A DNA stretch of 64,000 nt from Nocardioides sp. Root1257 (GTDB lineage: Bacteria; Actinomycetota; Actinomycetes; Propionibacteriales; Nocardioidaceae): assembly GCF_001425175.1 (NCBI RefSeq), contig NZ_LMDV01000008.1, forward strand, positions 791,494-855,493, in the 5' to 3' direction. The translations under genes and the position numbers were made by a program. Shown here piece by piece: positions 9,980 to 21,376 of the stretch; position 1 is the first letter of the stretch; every line of letters starts with the position of its first letter. The notes below the pieces were generated by a model. It searched no databases. It saw only the letters and a list, made by a program, of their open reading frames with translations, and was not told the origin of the DNA.

Positions 9980-9988
9980 CGCCGTGAC

Positions 9989-10031
9989 ATGACGAAGGGC
10001 CCCGGTGCACCGCACCGGGGCCCTTCGTCAT
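9989..10031. terminator. Perfect 20-bp bidirectional terminator
   Basis: Arms 9989-10008 (starts ATGACGAAGGGCC) and 10012-10031 are exact inverse complements around an ACC loop, giving a 20-bp G/C-rich stem. It lies between the convergent rpfB and M6 protease genes, 10 bp and 5 bp from their stops, so it can serve both. There is no U-tract, as is common in actinobacteria. Confidence 0.9.
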
Positions 10032-10035
10032 CCTG

Positions 10036-13000
10036 CTACCTCACCCGGACGGTGATCACCTTGCTGGCCGTCCCGAACCCGGTGGCGGGCACGTAGGTGA
10101 CGACCAGCCGGTAGTCGCCCTTCTTCTTGGCAGGCAGCCTCACCGAGGCCGCGCCGTGCTTCAGCGTCGACAGTCCCAGGCTCGTGCCGCCGTAGACGAC
10201 CTTCACCTTCCCGGGCACGTCGATGCCGGGCGCCGTCGCCCGGACGACGACCCCGACCTTCTTGCCCGCCTTGGTCTTGCCGACCGCGACCTTGAGGGCC
10301 ACGGGCGCCTTGGCGACGGATGCCGACTGCGCGCTCGCCATGCCGGCCTGGTAGCCGGGGCTGGTGAAGGTCTCCGTCACCGTGACCTTCTTGCCCTCGT
10401 CCGCCGCCGCCACGTCGTACGACGTGCCGGTGCCGACGGTCCTGCCGCCGATCGACCAGGCGTACGTCGAGCTGCCGGCGCGTGGCCAGGTCCCGCCGAC
10501 CACCGTCAGCGTGCTGCCCACGCGCGCCGTTCCGGCGACCTTCGGCGGCGTGGTCGCCATCGGCGCCGCTCCCGCGGTCACGACCGCGCTGTCGACGGTG
10601 GTCGTGCCGGCGTCGTACCCGCTGCTCGTCCGCGTCTCCGTGACTCGCACGACCTTGCCGAGCGCGGCGATCGGGACGGTGAGGTTGGTGCCGGTGCCGA
10701 CCTCGGTCCCGTCGACGGACCACGCGAACGTGGACGTGCCCGGCTGAGACCAGACGGCCCCCGTCGCGGTCAGCGTCTGGCCCACCTGTGCGGAGCCGCC
10801 GAGCTGGGCCGGCATCAGCACGCTCGGAGCGGCACCGGTCGCGACGGTCGAGCTCTCGGCGCTCGTGGTCGCGTCGGCGTGGTCGGTGCTCTGGAACGTC
10901 TCCGTCAGCCGGACCGTCTTGCCCAGGTCGCCGGGCTGGACCACGTATGTCGTGCCGGTCCCGGCCGGACTTCCGCCGACCGACCACGCGAAGGTCGAGG
11001 TGCCGGCCAGTGGCCAGGTCGCGCCATGGGCGGTGAGGGTCTGCCCGACCTGCGGGGTGCCCCCGACGGCGATCGGCGTCGTCGGTGCGGGTGCCGGCGC
11101 GACGGCCGCTGCCACCCCTGCCGACTCGGTCGTCGTCGCGGTGTGGCCGGCCAGCGTCCCGGTGTAGCGGACGGACAGCGTGTGCCCGACGTCGGCGTGG
11201 CCGATCTCGTAGGACGCCTCGTCGGCGCCCTCGATCGGCGTGCCGTCGCGAAGCCACGTCGGGTCGCTGACGTCGACACCGTCCTGGAACCAGGTCGGCG
11301 GCGTGGCGGTCAGGGTCTCGCCGTACACGGCGTCCCCGGTGATCGCCGGGGCAGTGGTGGCGGCCGCGAAGCGGGACCCGATCTTGACCCGCATCGCACC
11401 GGTGCTCTCGTCGGACGACAGCACCTGGATCATGGCGCCGGTGCCGGCGACCTTCGTCGAGAGGAACTCACCCCCGTCGACGGAGTCGTCGTAGTAGCCG
11501 TCGACGTCGGTGTCGTCGAACACGGGGACGCTGTCGTGCGCCGGGGTCTCCAGGTGGACGGTGAAGCCGGGCTCGACCTCGTAGTCGAGGTCCAGCGGGT
11601 CCGTCTCGTCCACGTCGAAGGTGCTGTCGAAGGTCTGGAGGCGCGAGTCCGTCGCCGCGACCGGGTCGCCGTCGTCCTCGGTCCACTGCTGGACGGCCGG
11701 GTTCGCGTCCACCGGCAGTGCCTGCCCGCCGCCGGGGTGGACGCTCGTGTTGTTGTCGCTGTAGCGCCCGTTGAGGTACCAGATCAGCAGGCCGTCCTGG
11801 TAGGGGAAGCGGTCCGACTTGGTGAACGGTGGTGCCGAGACGTTGTGGCCCCAGCTGTACGGGCCGGCCTCCAGGGTGCTGTCGTAGCCGCGGTACTGAC
11901 GGTTCTCGGCGATGTAGGACTGCGGGTAGCTGATGGAGTACGTGTTGTCCGCCACCGGCGTGAACTTGACCAGGTTCCAGCCGCTCGGGTCGTAGAACGT
12001 GGTCGAGTAGCCGTCGGTCACCCCGATGTCGTCGACGACGAAGCCGAGCGCGCCGAGGCTCGCGCCGTCCGTGAAGTACTCCCAGCGGGCCCGGATCGTG
12101 TGCCCTGCGTACGGCGTGAAGTCGGCGGTGAGGTCCACCCAGCTGCCGTCGCCTCCCGTGATGCCGTGCCCGAGGTTCGCGCCGTTCGGGTTCGCGTCGG
12201 TCGACTCGGAGGTCTCGACGTTGTGCCAGGTCGCGCCGTCGTCGGTCGAGACCTGCAGGTAGACGTAGTCGAAGTTCTTCTCGGTCGCGTAGGCGACGTG
12301 CGCCGAGAAGCCCGGCGACGGGATGTCGGGGACCGCGATCGGTGGGCTGGTCGCCAGCGCGTCGTACGAGCTCTGGTTGCCGGAGTAGAGGTAGTAGCCG
12401 TCGCTGCCCGTGACCGGGCCGTCGAGGACGGCGTGGCCGTCCGGAAGGTCGACGAGGACGGCCTGGTCGCCTGTCGTCGTCGCATGGTTGGACGGGCCGA
12501 GCGTGACCTCCGAGGCCTCCTCGGCGAGTCCGTCCGTGATCGCCAGGTCCTTGTTGCCCGGGCCGTACCAGCCCAGGAAGAGCTTGTCGGGCGCACCCAT
12601 GTGGTCGGGCGTCGTCCCGGTCGCGCCGCCGTGGCTCAGCCAGGAGCCCGCGCTCATCAGGTTCCAGAAGCCGGTGCCGTTGTCGGAGTCGGCGGTCTCG
12701 GTGTCGTAGTAGTCGGGCAGGCCGAGGTCGTGGCCGAACTCGTGGGCGAAGACGCCGAGGCCGCCGTTCTCGGGCTCGGTGGTGTAGTCGAAGATCCAGT
12801 AGCCGGTGTCGCCGATCTCGACGCCGCCGGGGTTGAAGCACTCGGTCGGCGCACACGGACCGGTCGCGTTCGTGGGGTCGTAGTTGGCGCCGCTGCGGTG
12901 CGACCAGATTGCCCACGGCGGGGCGCCGGCCTCCTCGCCCTCCCCGGCGTGGATGGCCTGGAAGTGGTCGATGTAGCCGTCGGGCTCGTCGTAGACGCCG

Positions 13001-13770
13001 TCGTCGTCGCTGTCGTAGCGGTCCCACTGGTCGAACTGCTGGAGGTAGGCCTTGATCTGGGCATCGCTCTTGCCGGCGGTGACCTGCGCGTCGTACCAGG
13101 CGGTCGCGCTGTCGCCGATGAAGGCAGCCATGTCGGCGGGGCCTTCCTGGCCGTCGGCGGGCGAGTAGTAGGACGCCGGGTGGTCGACCGAGATCCAGTC
13201 GGAGACGTCTCCCTCGAGGTCGAAGCGGCCGCTGGACATCTCCTGGTAGATGCCCTTGAAGGACTCGCCGTCCTGCTCCGGCATGCCGTTGAAGAACATG
13301 TCCAGGTAGTGCTGGCGGTTGAAGTGCTGCTTCCAGTACGTCGAGTTGTCCTGCGGGCCCGGCGCGGGGATCTGGTCGTGGACCGGGCCGGCAGTCTGGG
13401 TCGGGAAGGCAGGGTTGCCGGCGCCGCTGCCGAAGTCGACCAGGAAGGTGAGCAGCTGGGCCGTGTCGGTGACCGGGTAGTCGACCAGGGTCCCGTCCGC
13501 CATCTCGATGGTGCGCTGCTGGCCCTTGCCCCTCAGCCGTGCCTCGCCGCTGACGAGCTGCTCCACGGCGGTCTGGCGCAACGTGGCGCGCTGGGCCGCC
13601 GGCGGGGTGGGTCGGTCGTCGCTGAGCGTCTTGCCACGGTCGCTCGTCGCGGACCGCTCGGTCTGCGGCGAGGAGCCCGGCACCGGGCTGGCGTGGGCGG
13701 AGCCTGCGACGAGGGGCAGGGCTGCCGCGAGCGCGAGCGCGCTCACGGACGCGATGGCACGTCGGTTCAT
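10036..13770 (-). CDS. Secreted M6 family (immune inhibitor A-like) metalloprotease with Ig-like repeats
   Basis: This is a 1244-residue secreted protein. A signal peptide ([21 protein letters not shown], cleavage likely after AHA near residue 31) precedes a propeptide and the protease domain. [14 protein letters not shown] starts at residue 343 and fits HEXXHXXGXPD, giving two zinc His and the catalytic Glu; NLMSAGSW follows as the Met-turn region. Ca-binding-like [13 protein letters not shown] occurs before it. The C-terminal third contains four Ig-like repeats, recognisable by VGQTLTA.G..W, each about 85-90 residues, and a final Ig-like domain. Start ATG 13770 has a strong GGAGGG site. The family degrades host or environmental proteins. 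The gene interrupts the usual rpfB-ksgA junction. Confidence 0.92.
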   Translation of the reverse strand: MNRRAIASVSALALAAALPLVAGSAHASPVPGSSPQTERSATSDRGKTLSDDRPTPPAAQRATLRQTAVEQLVSGEARLRGKGQQRTIEMADGTLVDYPVTDTAQLLTFLVDFGSGAGNPAFPTQTAGPVHDQIPAPGPQDNSTYWKQHFNRQHYLDMFFNGMPEQDGESFKGIYQEMSSGRFDLEGDVSDWISVDHPASYYSPADGQEGPADMAAFIGDSATAWYDAQVTAGKSDAQIKAYLQQFDQWDRYDSDDDGVYDEPDGYIDHFQAIHAGEGEEAGAPPWAIWSHRSGANYDPTNATGPCAPTECFNPGGVEIGDTGYWIFDYTTEPENGGLGVFAHEFGHDLGLPDYYDTETADSDNGTGFWNLMSAGSWLSHGGATGTTPDHMGAPDKLFLGWYGPGNKDLAITDGLAEEASEVTLGPSNHATTTGDQAVLVDLPDGHAVLDGPVTGSDGYYLYSGNQSSYDALATSPPIAVPDIPSPGFSAHVAYATEKNFDYVYLQVSTDDGATWHNVETSESTDANPNGANLGHGITGGDGSWVDLTADFTPYAGHTIRARWEYFTDGASLGALGFVVDDIGVTDGYSTTFYDPSGWNLVKFTPVADNTYSISYPQSYIAENRQYRGYDSTLEAGPYSWGHNVSAPPFTKSDRFPYQDGLLIWYLNGRYSDNNTSVHPGGGQALPVDANPAVQQWTEDDGDPVAATDSRLQTFDSTFDVDETDPLDLDYEVEPGFTVHLETPAHDSVPVFDDTDVDGYYDDSVDGGEFLSTKVAGTGAMIQVLSSDESTGAMRVKIGSRFAAATTAPAITGDAVYGETLTATPPTWFQDGVDVSDPTWLRDGTPIEGADEASYEIGHADVGHTLSVRYTGTLAGHTATTTESAGVAAAVAPAPAPTTPIAVGGTPQVGQTLTAHGATWPLAGTSTFAWSVGGSPAGTGTTYVVQPGDLGKTVRLTETFQSTDHADATTSAESSTVATGAAPSVLMPAQLGGSAQVGQTLTATGAVWSQPGTSTFAWSVDGTEVGTGTNLTVPIAALGKVVRVTETRTSSGYDAGTTTVDSAVVTAGAAPMATTPPKVAGTARVGSTLTVVGGTWPRAGSSTYAWSIGGRTVGTGTSYDVAAADEGKKVTVTETFTSPGYQAGMASAQSASVAKAPVALKVAVGKTKAGKKVGVVVRATAPGIDVPGKVKVVYGGTSLGLSTLKHGAASVRLPAKKKGDYRLVVTYVPATGFGTASKVITVRVR

Positions 13771-13874
13771 GGTTCCCTCCGAGTCGGCACGGCCCGAGAC
13801 CCGCGGGTGTCCCCGGACCCTATCGATTGCGAGGCTCCGAACGTCCGGAAATCGGGTTCCACCACGCCGCTGAC

Positions 13875-13880
13875 TACGCT
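13875..13880 (+). promoter_or_regulatory. -10 hexamer of leaderless rsmA promoter
   Basis: TACGCT lies 7 nt upstream of ATG 13888 with no Shine-Dalgarno sequence between them, indicating a leaderless rsmA-ispE-ABC-F transcript. Confidence 0.55.
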
Positions 13881-13887
13881 GGCGACC

Positions 13888-14748
13888 ATGTCCGAGACCC
13901 CCGCTGTGCCGCGCCTTCTCGGCCCGGCGGAGGTGCGTGCCCTCGCGGCCCGGTTGGACCTGCGTCCGACCAAGCAGCGCGGCCAGAACTTCGTGATCGA
14001 CCCCAACACGGTGCGGCGCATCGTCCGGGAGTCCGCGATCACCGCCGACGACGTCGTGCTCGAGGTGGGGCCGGGGCTGGGCTCGCTGACGCTGGCGCTC
14101 CTCGAGGTCGCGGGCCGGGTGGTGGCGATCGAGCTGGACGACAAGCTCGCGAGCCTGCTGCCCGAGACGATCGCGACGTACGCCCCCGACCAGGCGGCGC
14201 ACTTCGAGGTCGTCCTCGCGGACGCGCTGCGCGTCACCGCGGTGCCCGGGCCGCGGCCGACCGCGCTGGTCGCCAACCTGCCCTACAACGTGTCGGTCCC
14301 CGTGCTGCTGCACCTGATGGCCCTGCTGCCGTCGCTGCGGCACGGACTCGTCATGGTGCAGGCGGAGGTGGCCGACCGGCTCGCCGCCGACCCCGGCTCC
14401 AAGGTGTACGGCGTCCCGTCCGTGAAGGCGGCCTGGTACGCCGACGTACGACGCGCCGGCGCCGTCGGTCGCAACGTCTTCTGGCCCGCACCCAACGTCG
14501 ACTCCGGGCTGGTGGCGTGGACCCACCGCGAGCCGCCGACCACCTCGGTGTCGCGGCAGCGCGTCTTCGAGGTCGTCGACGCGGCGTTCGCCCACCGGCG
14601 CAAGGCGCTGCGGGGCGCGCTCCGCAGCATCGCTCCCGGGGACGCGGTCGACGCCGCCCTGGAGCAGGCCGGCATCGAGCCGCTGACCCGCGGCGAGACC
14701 CTGACCATCCACGACTTCGTCCGCATCGCAGAAGGACTGCCCGCATGA
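13888..14748 (+). CDS. rsmA: 16S rRNA dimethyladenosine transferase RsmA/KsgA
   Basis: This is a 286-residue Rossmann methyltransferase. [13 protein letters not shown] is the N-terminal signature, [10 protein letters not shown] the SAM-binding motif I, AIELDDK motif II, and NLPYNVSVP the catalytic NLPYN motif that positions the adenine. [12 protein letters not shown] and [16 protein letters not shown] complete the C-terminal domain. RsmA dimethylates A1518 and A1519 of 16S rRNA. ATG 13888 is chosen because it matches the family N-terminus and has a -10 element 7 nt upstream. The stop overlaps the ispE start by ATGA, as expected for the conserved ksgA-ispE pair. Confidence 0.95.
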   Translation: MSETPAVPRLLGPAEVRALAARLDLRPTKQRGQNFVIDPNTVRRIVRESAITADDVVLEVGPGLGSLTLALLEVAGRVVAIELDDKLASLLPETIATYAPDQAAHFEVVLADALRVTAVPGPRPTALVANLPYNVSVPVLLHLMALLPSLRHGLVMVQAEVADRLAADPGSKVYGVPSVKAAWYADVRRAGAVGRNVFWPAPNVDSGLVAWTHREPPTTSVSRQRVFEVVDAAFAHRRKALRGALRSIAPGDAVDAALEQAGIEPLTRGETLTIHDFVRIAEGLPA

Positions 14749-15639
14749 GCCTGACGGTCCGCGCACCGGCCAAGATCAACCTGCACCTGGGCGTCGGCGC
14801 GCCGCGGGAGGACGGGTTCCACCCGCTCACCAGCGTCTACCAGGCCGTGGGGGTCTACGACGACCTGACGGTGGTCGACGCCGACGGCTGGGTCGTCGAC
14901 GTCGCGGTCTCGGACTGGATGGACCGCAGCCACGTGCCGCTGGCCGGCGACAACATCGTCGACCGCGCGGCCGCGCTGCTCGCCGCCCACCACGGGCTGG
15001 CCGTCAGCGGCGACGTGCACATCGAGAAGGCGATCCCGGTCGCGGGCGGCATGGCGGGCGGCTCGGCCGACGCGGCCGCCGCGCTGGTGGCGCTGGACCG
15101 GCTCTGGGGTGCCAACACCTCCGACGACGACCTGCTCGCGCTGGCCGCCCAGCTCGGCAGCGACGTCCCGTTCGCGCTGGTCGGGGGCACGGCGCTCGGC
15201 ACCGGCCGCGGCGAGCTCGTCGAGCCCGTGGCCGACGCCGGCACCTGGTGGTGGGTCCTGGTGCCCTCGCCGATCGGCCTGTCGACCCCGGAGATCTACC
15301 GGCACTTCGACCGGCTCTTCCCGGACGCCCCCGCCGTACCCCCGATGCCGGAGCCGCTGCTCGCCGCGCTGGCGGCCGGCGACCCGCACGCCCTGGCCGC
15401 TGCCCTGCACAACGACCTCCAGCCGGCCGCGCTCGACCTGCGCCCGGACCTCGAGAGGCTGATCGCGGCGGGGGAGTCGGCGGGCGCCCTCCGCGGCGTC
15501 GTCACCGGCTCGGGCCCGACCTGCGTCTTCCTGTGCGAGTCGTCCGACCAGGCCCGCGAAACCGCCGCCGAGCTCCGCGAGGCGCACGACGTCGTGCTGG
15601 TGACCAACGGCGCGGTCGCCGGCGCTCACACGGTGACCT

Positions 15640-15647
<8 letters not shown>
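14745..15647 (+). CDS. ispE: 4-(cytidine-5'-diphospho)-2-C-methyl-D-erythritol kinase IspE
   Basis: This is a 300-residue GHMP kinase. [23 protein letters not shown] is the N-terminal substrate-binding segment, [17 protein letters not shown] the ATP-binding GHMP motif, and [13 protein letters not shown] the C-terminal glycine motif. The enzyme phosphorylates CDP-methylerythritol in the non-mevalonate isoprenoid pathway, feeding polyprenyl-phosphate that the O-mannosyltransferase and peptidoglycan synthesis need. It is coupled to rsmA by ATGA, and its end overlaps the next gene by 8 bp, so three genes form one operon. Confidence 0.95.
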
Positions 15648-17439
<1,792 letters not shown>

Positions 17440-17476
17440 CCGGTCAGTCGGCGTGGACCTGCGCTGCTCCCGGCAG

Positions 17477-17574
17477 TCCCAGGAATACCCGGTGAACCGG
17501 CACTTCATGAACTTCGAGAGTTTTGCACGGGCCCACAAGTTCGAGAATCCCCGGTAGACCGGGTATCCCTGGGA
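17477..17574. repeat. 98-bp palindromic element, copy B
   Basis: The left arm TCCCAGGAATACCCGGT (17477-17493) pairs with ACCGGGTATCCCTGGGA (17558-17574) with one mismatch. The internal GAACTT/AAGTTC pair and the TTTGC segment are also found in copy A at 7280-7377. The two copies have identical length, opposite orientation and about 83% identity. Like copy A, it lies between two convergent genes (ABC-F and the MarR-type gene), 37 bp and 33 bp from their stops, which fits a terminator-like or REP-like role. Confidence 0.9.
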
Positions 17575-17607
17575 CCGGCCCACCCGCTGCCCACGCGAGC
17601 GAACGGC

Positions 17608-18096
17608 TCAGTCGGCGAACGGCGAGAGCAGGGTGCGCAGCAGCGCGGCCAGCCGGACCCGGTCCTTCTCGGGCAGCCCGGCCAGGAACGTCTGCTCGGC
17701 GTCGAGCAGCTTCTCGAACGCCCTGTCCACGGAGACCTTGCCCTCGGGCGTGAGGCGCACCAGCACCCCGCGCCGGTCCTTCGGGTCGGGCAGCCGCTCG
17801 ACCAGGCCGCGGTCGACCAGGCGGTCGACGCGGTTGGTCATGGTCCCGCTGGTCACCAGCGTCTCGCGCAGCAGCCGCCCGGGGGAGAGCTCGTACGGCG
17901 CGCCCGCACGGCGCAGTGCGGCCAGCACGTCGAACTCCCAGGACTCCACCTGACCGGCCGTGAACGCCTCCCGGCGGGCCAGGTCGAGGTGGCGGCCCAG
18001 GCGGCTGATCCGGCTGAAGACCTCGACCGGGGCAAGATCGAGGTCGGGGCGTTCGCGCTCCCACGCCTCGACCAGCTCGTCGACCTCGTCCCGCAT
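17608..18096 (-). CDS. MarR family regulator, TamR-like
   Basis: This 162-residue protein is a winged-helix MarR regulator. The N-terminal helix region contains VEVFSRISRLGRHLDLARRE; the recognition helix and wing span [45 protein letters not shown]; and a C-terminal dimerisation helix ends LLRTLLSPFAD. It is divergent from tam with two near-palindromic sites between them, the arrangement of TamR in Streptomyces coelicolor, which represses tam and responds to citrate and aconitate. By that analogy it probably autoregulates. Start ATG 18096 has a TACGCT 6 nt upstream, so the mRNA is likely leaderless. Confidence 0.85.
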   Translation of the reverse strand: MRDEVDELVEAWERERPDLDLAPVEVFSRISRLGRHLDLARREAFTAGQVESWEFDVLAALRRAGAPYELSPGRLLRETLVTSGTMTNRVDRLVDRGLVERLPDPKDRRGVLVRLTPEGKVSVDRAFEKLLDAEQTFLAGLPEKDRVRLAALLRTLLSPFAD

Positions 18097-18102
18097 GGGG
18101 CG

Positions 18103-18108
18103 AGCGTA
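18103..18108 (-). promoter_or_regulatory. -10 hexamer of leaderless tamR-like promoter
   Basis: On the minus strand TACGCT lies 6 nt before ATG 18096. The upstream operator at 18125-18138 covers the expected -35 area of this promoter. Confidence 0.5.
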
Positions 18109-18124
18109 GCGGATGCGTCGAGAA

Positions 18125-18138
18125 TCTTGACATCAAGA
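18125..18138. promoter_or_regulatory. MarR/TamR operator 1
   Basis: TCTTGACATCAAGA has perfect TCTTGA/TCAAGA arms around CA. It overlaps a good -35 (TTGACA, 18127-18132) for tam, with CAAAGT at 18150-18155 as -10 after a 17-bp spacer. Its centre is 32 bp from operator 2, about three helical turns. Confidence 0.65.
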
Positions 18139-18156
18139 CAAAGGCGGAGCAAAGTG

Positions 18157-18170
18157 TCTTGATGTGAAGA
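18157..18170. promoter_or_regulatory. MarR/TamR operator 2
   Basis: TCTTGATGTGAAGA matches operator 1 except for one arm base (TGAAGA for TCAAGA) and the centre. It covers the predicted tam transcription start, so occupancy would block initiation. Confidence 0.6.
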
Positions 18171-18198
18171 CACTTCACCTGCTGGAACCGGAGGACGC

Positions 18199-18966
18199 AT
18201 GACCCACACCTGGGACCCCGACCGCTACCTCACCTACGCCGATGAGCGCGGTCGACCGTTCGTGGACCTCGTCGCCCGCATCGCCGCGACCGACCCGCGC
18301 ACCGTCGTGGACCTCGGCTGCGGCCCGGGCAACCTGACCGCGCTGCTCGGTGAGCGCTGGCCCGCTGCCGACGTCCTCGGCCTGGACTCCAGCCCCGAGA
18401 TGATCGCGAAGGCGCGCGAGCTCGCCGGGCTCCGCTTCCAGGTCGCCGACCTGCGCGACTGGACCCCGGCCGCGCCGGTGGACGTGCTGGTCTCCAACGC
18501 CACGCTGCAGTGGGTGCCCGACCACCTCGCCCTGCTGCCGCGCCTGGTCGACGCGGTCGCGCCCGGCGGCTGGCTCGCGTTCCAGGTGCCCGGCAACTTC
18601 GACGAGCCGAGTCACACGATCCGCGACGAGCTCGCCGCGCAGGCGCCGTACGCCGAGCACACCGTCGGCGTCGCCGTGCCGAGCAGCCACGACCCGGCCG
18701 TCTACCTGGACGCCCTGGCCGGGCTGGGCTGCCGTGTGGACGCGTGGGAGACGACGTACCTGCACCTGCTCACCGGACCGGACCCGGTCTTCACCTGGGT
18801 GTCGGGCACCGGCGCGCGGCCCACCCTCCAGGCCCTGCCCGATGACCTGCGGCCCGGGTTCGAGGCGGAGTTCAAGCGGCGGCTGTCGGCCGCCTACCCG
18901 GAGCACGCGTACGGCGTCGTGCTGCCCTTCCGCCGCGTCTTCGTCGTCGCACGGGTCGCGGCATGA
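18199..18966 (+). CDS. tam: Trans-aconitate 2-methyltransferase
   Basis: This is a 255-residue SAM-dependent methyltransferase. The opening TWDPDRYLTYADERGRPFVDLV and VVDLGCGPGNLTALL (motif I) followed by LGLDSSPEMI are characteristic of Tam. VSNATLQWVPDH and FQVPGNFDEPSH are also family hallmarks. Tam esterifies trans-aconitate, an inhibitor of aconitase that forms from cis-aconitate. ATG 18199 is preceded by GGAGG at about 18191. The gene is divergent from a TamR-like repressor with two operators. The stop overlaps the next ATG by 4 bp, so the VOC protein is co-translated. Confidence 0.93.
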   Translation: MTHTWDPDRYLTYADERGRPFVDLVARIAATDPRTVVDLGCGPGNLTALLGERWPAADVLGLDSSPEMIAKARELAGLRFQVADLRDWTPAAPVDVLVSNATLQWVPDHLALLPRLVDAVAPGGWLAFQVPGNFDEPSHTIRDELAAQAPYAEHTVGVAVPSSHDPAVYLDALAGLGCRVDAWETTYLHLLTGPDPVFTWVSGTGARPTLQALPDDLRPGFEAEFKRRLSAAYPEHAYGVVLPFRRVFVVARVAA

Positions 18967-19325
18967 GGCTGCACCACGTCCAGGTCGCCTGCCCGCCGGG
19001 TGGGGAGGTCGTCGCTCGGCGCTTCTACGGCGAGGGTCTCGGGATGACCGAGGTCGAGAAGCCGGACGACCTCAAGGCACGCGGGGGAGCATGGTTCCGC
19101 GGCGGCGACGCCGAGATCCACGTGGGCGTCGAGGATCCGTTCGCCCCTGCCCGCAAGGCGCACCCGGCGTTCGTGCTCGCCGATGTCGCCGAGCTCGAGG
19201 CCGTCGCCGCCCGGCTCATCGGCCTCGGCTTCGACGTCGACTGGAGCCAGCGGCACACGTTCCCGGGCCACCACCGCTTCCACACCTACGACGGGCACGG
19301 CAACCGGGTCGAGGTGCTGGGCTAG
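18963..19325 (+). CDS. VOC (glyoxalase/bleomycin resistance) superfamily protein
   Basis: This 120-residue protein shows the paired beta-alpha-beta modules of the vicinal oxygen chelate fold: LHHVQVACPPGGEVVARRFYGEGLGM in the first half and HPAFVLADVAELEAVAARLIGLGFDV... HRFHTYDGHGNRVEVLG in the second. Candidate metal ligands are the His near the N-terminus and the Glu in NRVEVLG. The function is unknown; such proteins are often lyases or dioxygenases. ATG overlap with tam implies the same operon and possible TamR control. Confidence 0.85.
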   Translation: MRLHHVQVACPPGGEVVARRFYGEGLGMTEVEKPDDLKARGGAWFRGGDAEIHVGVEDPFAPARKAHPAFVLADVAELEAVAARLIGLGFDVDWSQRHTFPGHHRFHTYDGHGNRVEVLG

Positions 19326-19327
19326 GG

Positions 19328-19507
19328 CTACGTCCCGGTCAGCGCCTTGCGGCCCAGCACCACCGTGCCGGCGCCGAAGAAGCCGATCAGCCCCCAGCCG
19401 AGGGCCGCGCCACCGTCGTACGTCAGCAGCGCGATGCCCAGACCCACGGGCACCAGGCAGAGCGCGGCGACGACGAGGAGCGACCAGCTGACCCGGCGCT
19501 CGCTCAC
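19328..19507 (-). CDS. Small membrane protein
   Basis: This is a 59-residue protein with two hydrophobic helices, SWSLLVVAALCLVPVGLGIALL and GAALGWGLIGFFGAGTVVL, separated by a short TYDGG turn and ending RKALTGT. It starts at GTG 19507 inside GTGA, overlapping the stop of the patatin gene, so translation is coupled. It is shorter than typical gene-finder limits. No family is recognised. Its overlap with a lipase-like gene suggests a membrane partner, but this is inference. Confidence 0.65.
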   Translation of the reverse strand: MSERRVSWSLLVVAALCLVPVGLGIALLTYDGGAALGWGLIGFFGAGTVVLGRKALTGT

Positions 19508-20346
19508 GCCCAGGTCTCCTGGGCCAGCGGCGCGACCACGGCGGCCTGCGCCCACCCGGCCCGGGCCGAGGCGGCCCGGCGGGCGGGGTCGAGGACGTTG
19601 CGGCCGATCGCGGCGACGGAGGCGCTGTCGGGCGAGACGACGAGGTGCGGCGTCGAGCCGAGGAGCTGGCCGGCGGTGCGCATCGGGCCGACGGCGCGGT
19701 CGACCGGCGTGAAGCCGAGGACCCGGTCGCAGTCGGCGAGCAGGTCGGCGTTGGAGCCCGAGCGGGCGCCGCCATCGATGTACTGGACGCCCTCGATCGG
19801 GACCGGCGGGTAGACGCCGGGTACGGCGCAGCTCGCGGCGACGGCATCGACCAGCGAGACGCCGTCCGAGCCGTCGAAGACCCGCAGCGCTCCGGTGCCG
19901 GCGTCGACCGCGGTCACCTGCAGCCGCTGCCCGGGACCCCACTCCTGGATCGGCAGCCGTTCGCGGATCGCGTCGAAGCGCTCCTCGAGGGTCGGCAGCT
20001 TGCCGGCCTCGGCGCGGCGGACCGACCACTGGCCGACGTTGCGGCCGAATGCCTCGAGGTCGCCCCGGGCGCGCAACATCGCCAGCGCGAAGCCGGCGAG
20101 CACGTTCGGCCCGATGGAGGCCGGGCGCGCGGGCTTCGGCGGTGAGATCTGGTAGGCGAAGAGGTCCTCGAGCGTGATCCCGGTGGTGATCTGGGCGCCG
20201 ACGACCGAGCCCGCGGACGTGCCGACGACTGCGTCGGCGACCGTCACGTCGACCCCGAGCTCCTGGAGCCCGAAGAGCAGCCCGGTCTCCCAGGCGATCC
20301 CGGTGATCCCACCGCCACCGAGCACCAACCCACGTCGAAGCGTCAT
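19504..20346 (-). CDS. Patatin-like phospholipase
   Basis: This 280-residue protein has the patatin pattern: GLVLGGGGITGIAWETGLLFGL with the oxyanion-hole glycine run, VVGTSAGSVVG with nucleophile Ser44 in GTSAG, and DGGARSGSNADLLADCDRVL with the catalytic Asp of the DG[GA] motif. Such enzymes hydrolyse acyl esters of phospholipids by a Ser-Asp dyad. No signal peptide is visible, so it is likely cytosolic. The start ATG 20346 is 11 bp from the end of the upstream kinase-like gene. The small membrane protein gene follows with a GTGA overlap. Confidence 0.9.
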   Translation of the reverse strand: MTLRRGLVLGGGGITGIAWETGLLFGLQELGVDVTVADAVVGTSAGSVVGAQITTGITLEDLFAYQISPPKPARPASIGPNVLAGFALAMLRARGDLEAFGRNVGQWSVRRAEAGKLPTLEERFDAIRERLPIQEWGPGQRLQVTAVDAGTGALRVFDGSDGVSLVDAVAASCAVPGVYPPVPIEGVQYIDGGARSGSNADLLADCDRVLGFTPVDRAVGPMRTAGQLLGSTPHLVVSPDSASVAAIGRNVLDPARRAASARAGWAQAAVVAPLAQETWA

Positions 20347-20356
20347 GCCCGGGACG

Positions 20357-21376
20357 TTACTGGGCGGCGGCCAGGGACAGGGTGCCGAGGTCGCGGATGG
20401 CCGCGCAGGAGCGCTCGATCATCACCGCGAACATCTGGTCCCCGCGCGCGGTCCTCGTGCCGTAGGCGCACCCGAAGATCGACACCAGCGGCCCCTGGAC
20501 CATCGCCAGCCGGTAGTCGTCCCAGCAGTCTTCGAGGCTGTAGCCCTGGACGCCGTACGACGTGAGCGCCTGGTGGTAGGCGGCCACCAGCTCTCGCTCG
20601 TGGGCGCGCCGGTCGTCGACCGACAGGCTGGTGCCGAGGAAGTAGGCCAGGTCGCGCGCGGGCAGTGCGAGGCTCAGCGTCTGGAAGTCGACGGCGACGA
20701 CGCCGTCGCCGCCGTCCGGAGGGAAGAGCAGGTTGTCGAGGCGGTAGTCGCCGTGCACGAGGCCGAAGCGGTGAGCGCGGGCCAGCAGCCACCGCTCGAT
20801 CACGTCGCCGCAGGCCCGGATGGTGGCGGCGTCCTCGTCGGGGACCAGCTCGCCGAGACCGTCGAGGAAGAGGTCGGCGGTCGGGTCCCACATCGCCAGC
20901 AGCAGCTCGATGGACTCCGCGTCGTTGACCGACAGCGTGTCGATCTCGAGGAGGGTCGGGTCGCACCAGCGCGGGCCGTGCAGCCCGGCGAGGTTGACCA
21001 CGGCGTCGCGCGCCTGGGCGGCGGTGCAGCCCGCGATCTGGTCGCCCTGCCGGGCGGGCGCCAGGTCCTCCAGGACGATCACGAAGTCGCCGGAGTCCTC
21101 GGCGATCTCGGCGAGGTGGCAGGCCGGCGTCCGGACGGCGACGGTCGAGGCGACCTGCTGGTAGAACCGCACCTCCGCGCGGTAGGCGCCCGCCATCATG
21201 TCCCGCGCGGACGTGTCCGGCGGCGGGAGCTTGACGAGCACCGTCTCGTCGGCGCCGAACCGGAGCCGGAAGCAGGTGCCGATCTGGCCGGTCCCGACCT
21301 GCTCGACCGCGAGCCCGGCGACGTCCCGACCGAGCACGCCGCTCAGCCAGTCGGCCGTGACCTCCTCGAGGATCAT
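20357..21376 (-). CDS. Phosphotransferase (APH/choline-kinase-like fold)
   Basis: This 339-residue protein has a protein-kinase-like fold: a TVLVKLPP beta strand carrying the nucleotide-binding Lys, FGLVHGDYRLDNLLF with catalytic Asp and following Asn, and VVAVDFQTLSLALPARDLAYFLG as the DFG-equivalent. It resembles the actinobacterial APH/ecdysteroid-kinase-like group that phosphorylates small hydroxyl compounds; the target is unknown. ATG 21376 overlaps the upstream LLM oxidoreductase stop (ATGA), so the two enzymes are co-translated and may act in one degradative route. Confidence 0.85.
   Translation of the reverse strand: MILEEVTADWLSGVLGRDVAGLAVEQVGTGQIGTCFRLRFGADETVLVKLPPPDTSARDMMAGAYRAEVRFYQQVASTVAVRTPACHLAEIAEDSGDFVIVLEDLAPARQGDQIAGCTAAQARDAVVNLAGLHGPRWCDPTLLEIDTLSVNDAESIELLLAMWDPTADLFLDGLGELVPDEDAATIRACGDVIERWLLARAHRFGLVHGDYRLDNLLFPPDGGDGVVAVDFQTLSLALPARDLAYFLGTSLSVDDRRAHERELVAAYHQALTSYGVQGYSLEDCWDDYRLAMVQGPLVSIFGCAYGTRTARGDQMFAVMIERSCAAIRDLGTLSLAAAQ

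Noticed and set aside
10156..13887. Very long plus-strand frame across the M6 protease and leading into rsmA
   Set aside because: The part before 13888 is an antisense shadow caused by high G+C. The M6 protease frame shows real motifs and a strong RBS, and the plus frame has Arg/Val/Gly-rich composition without domains.
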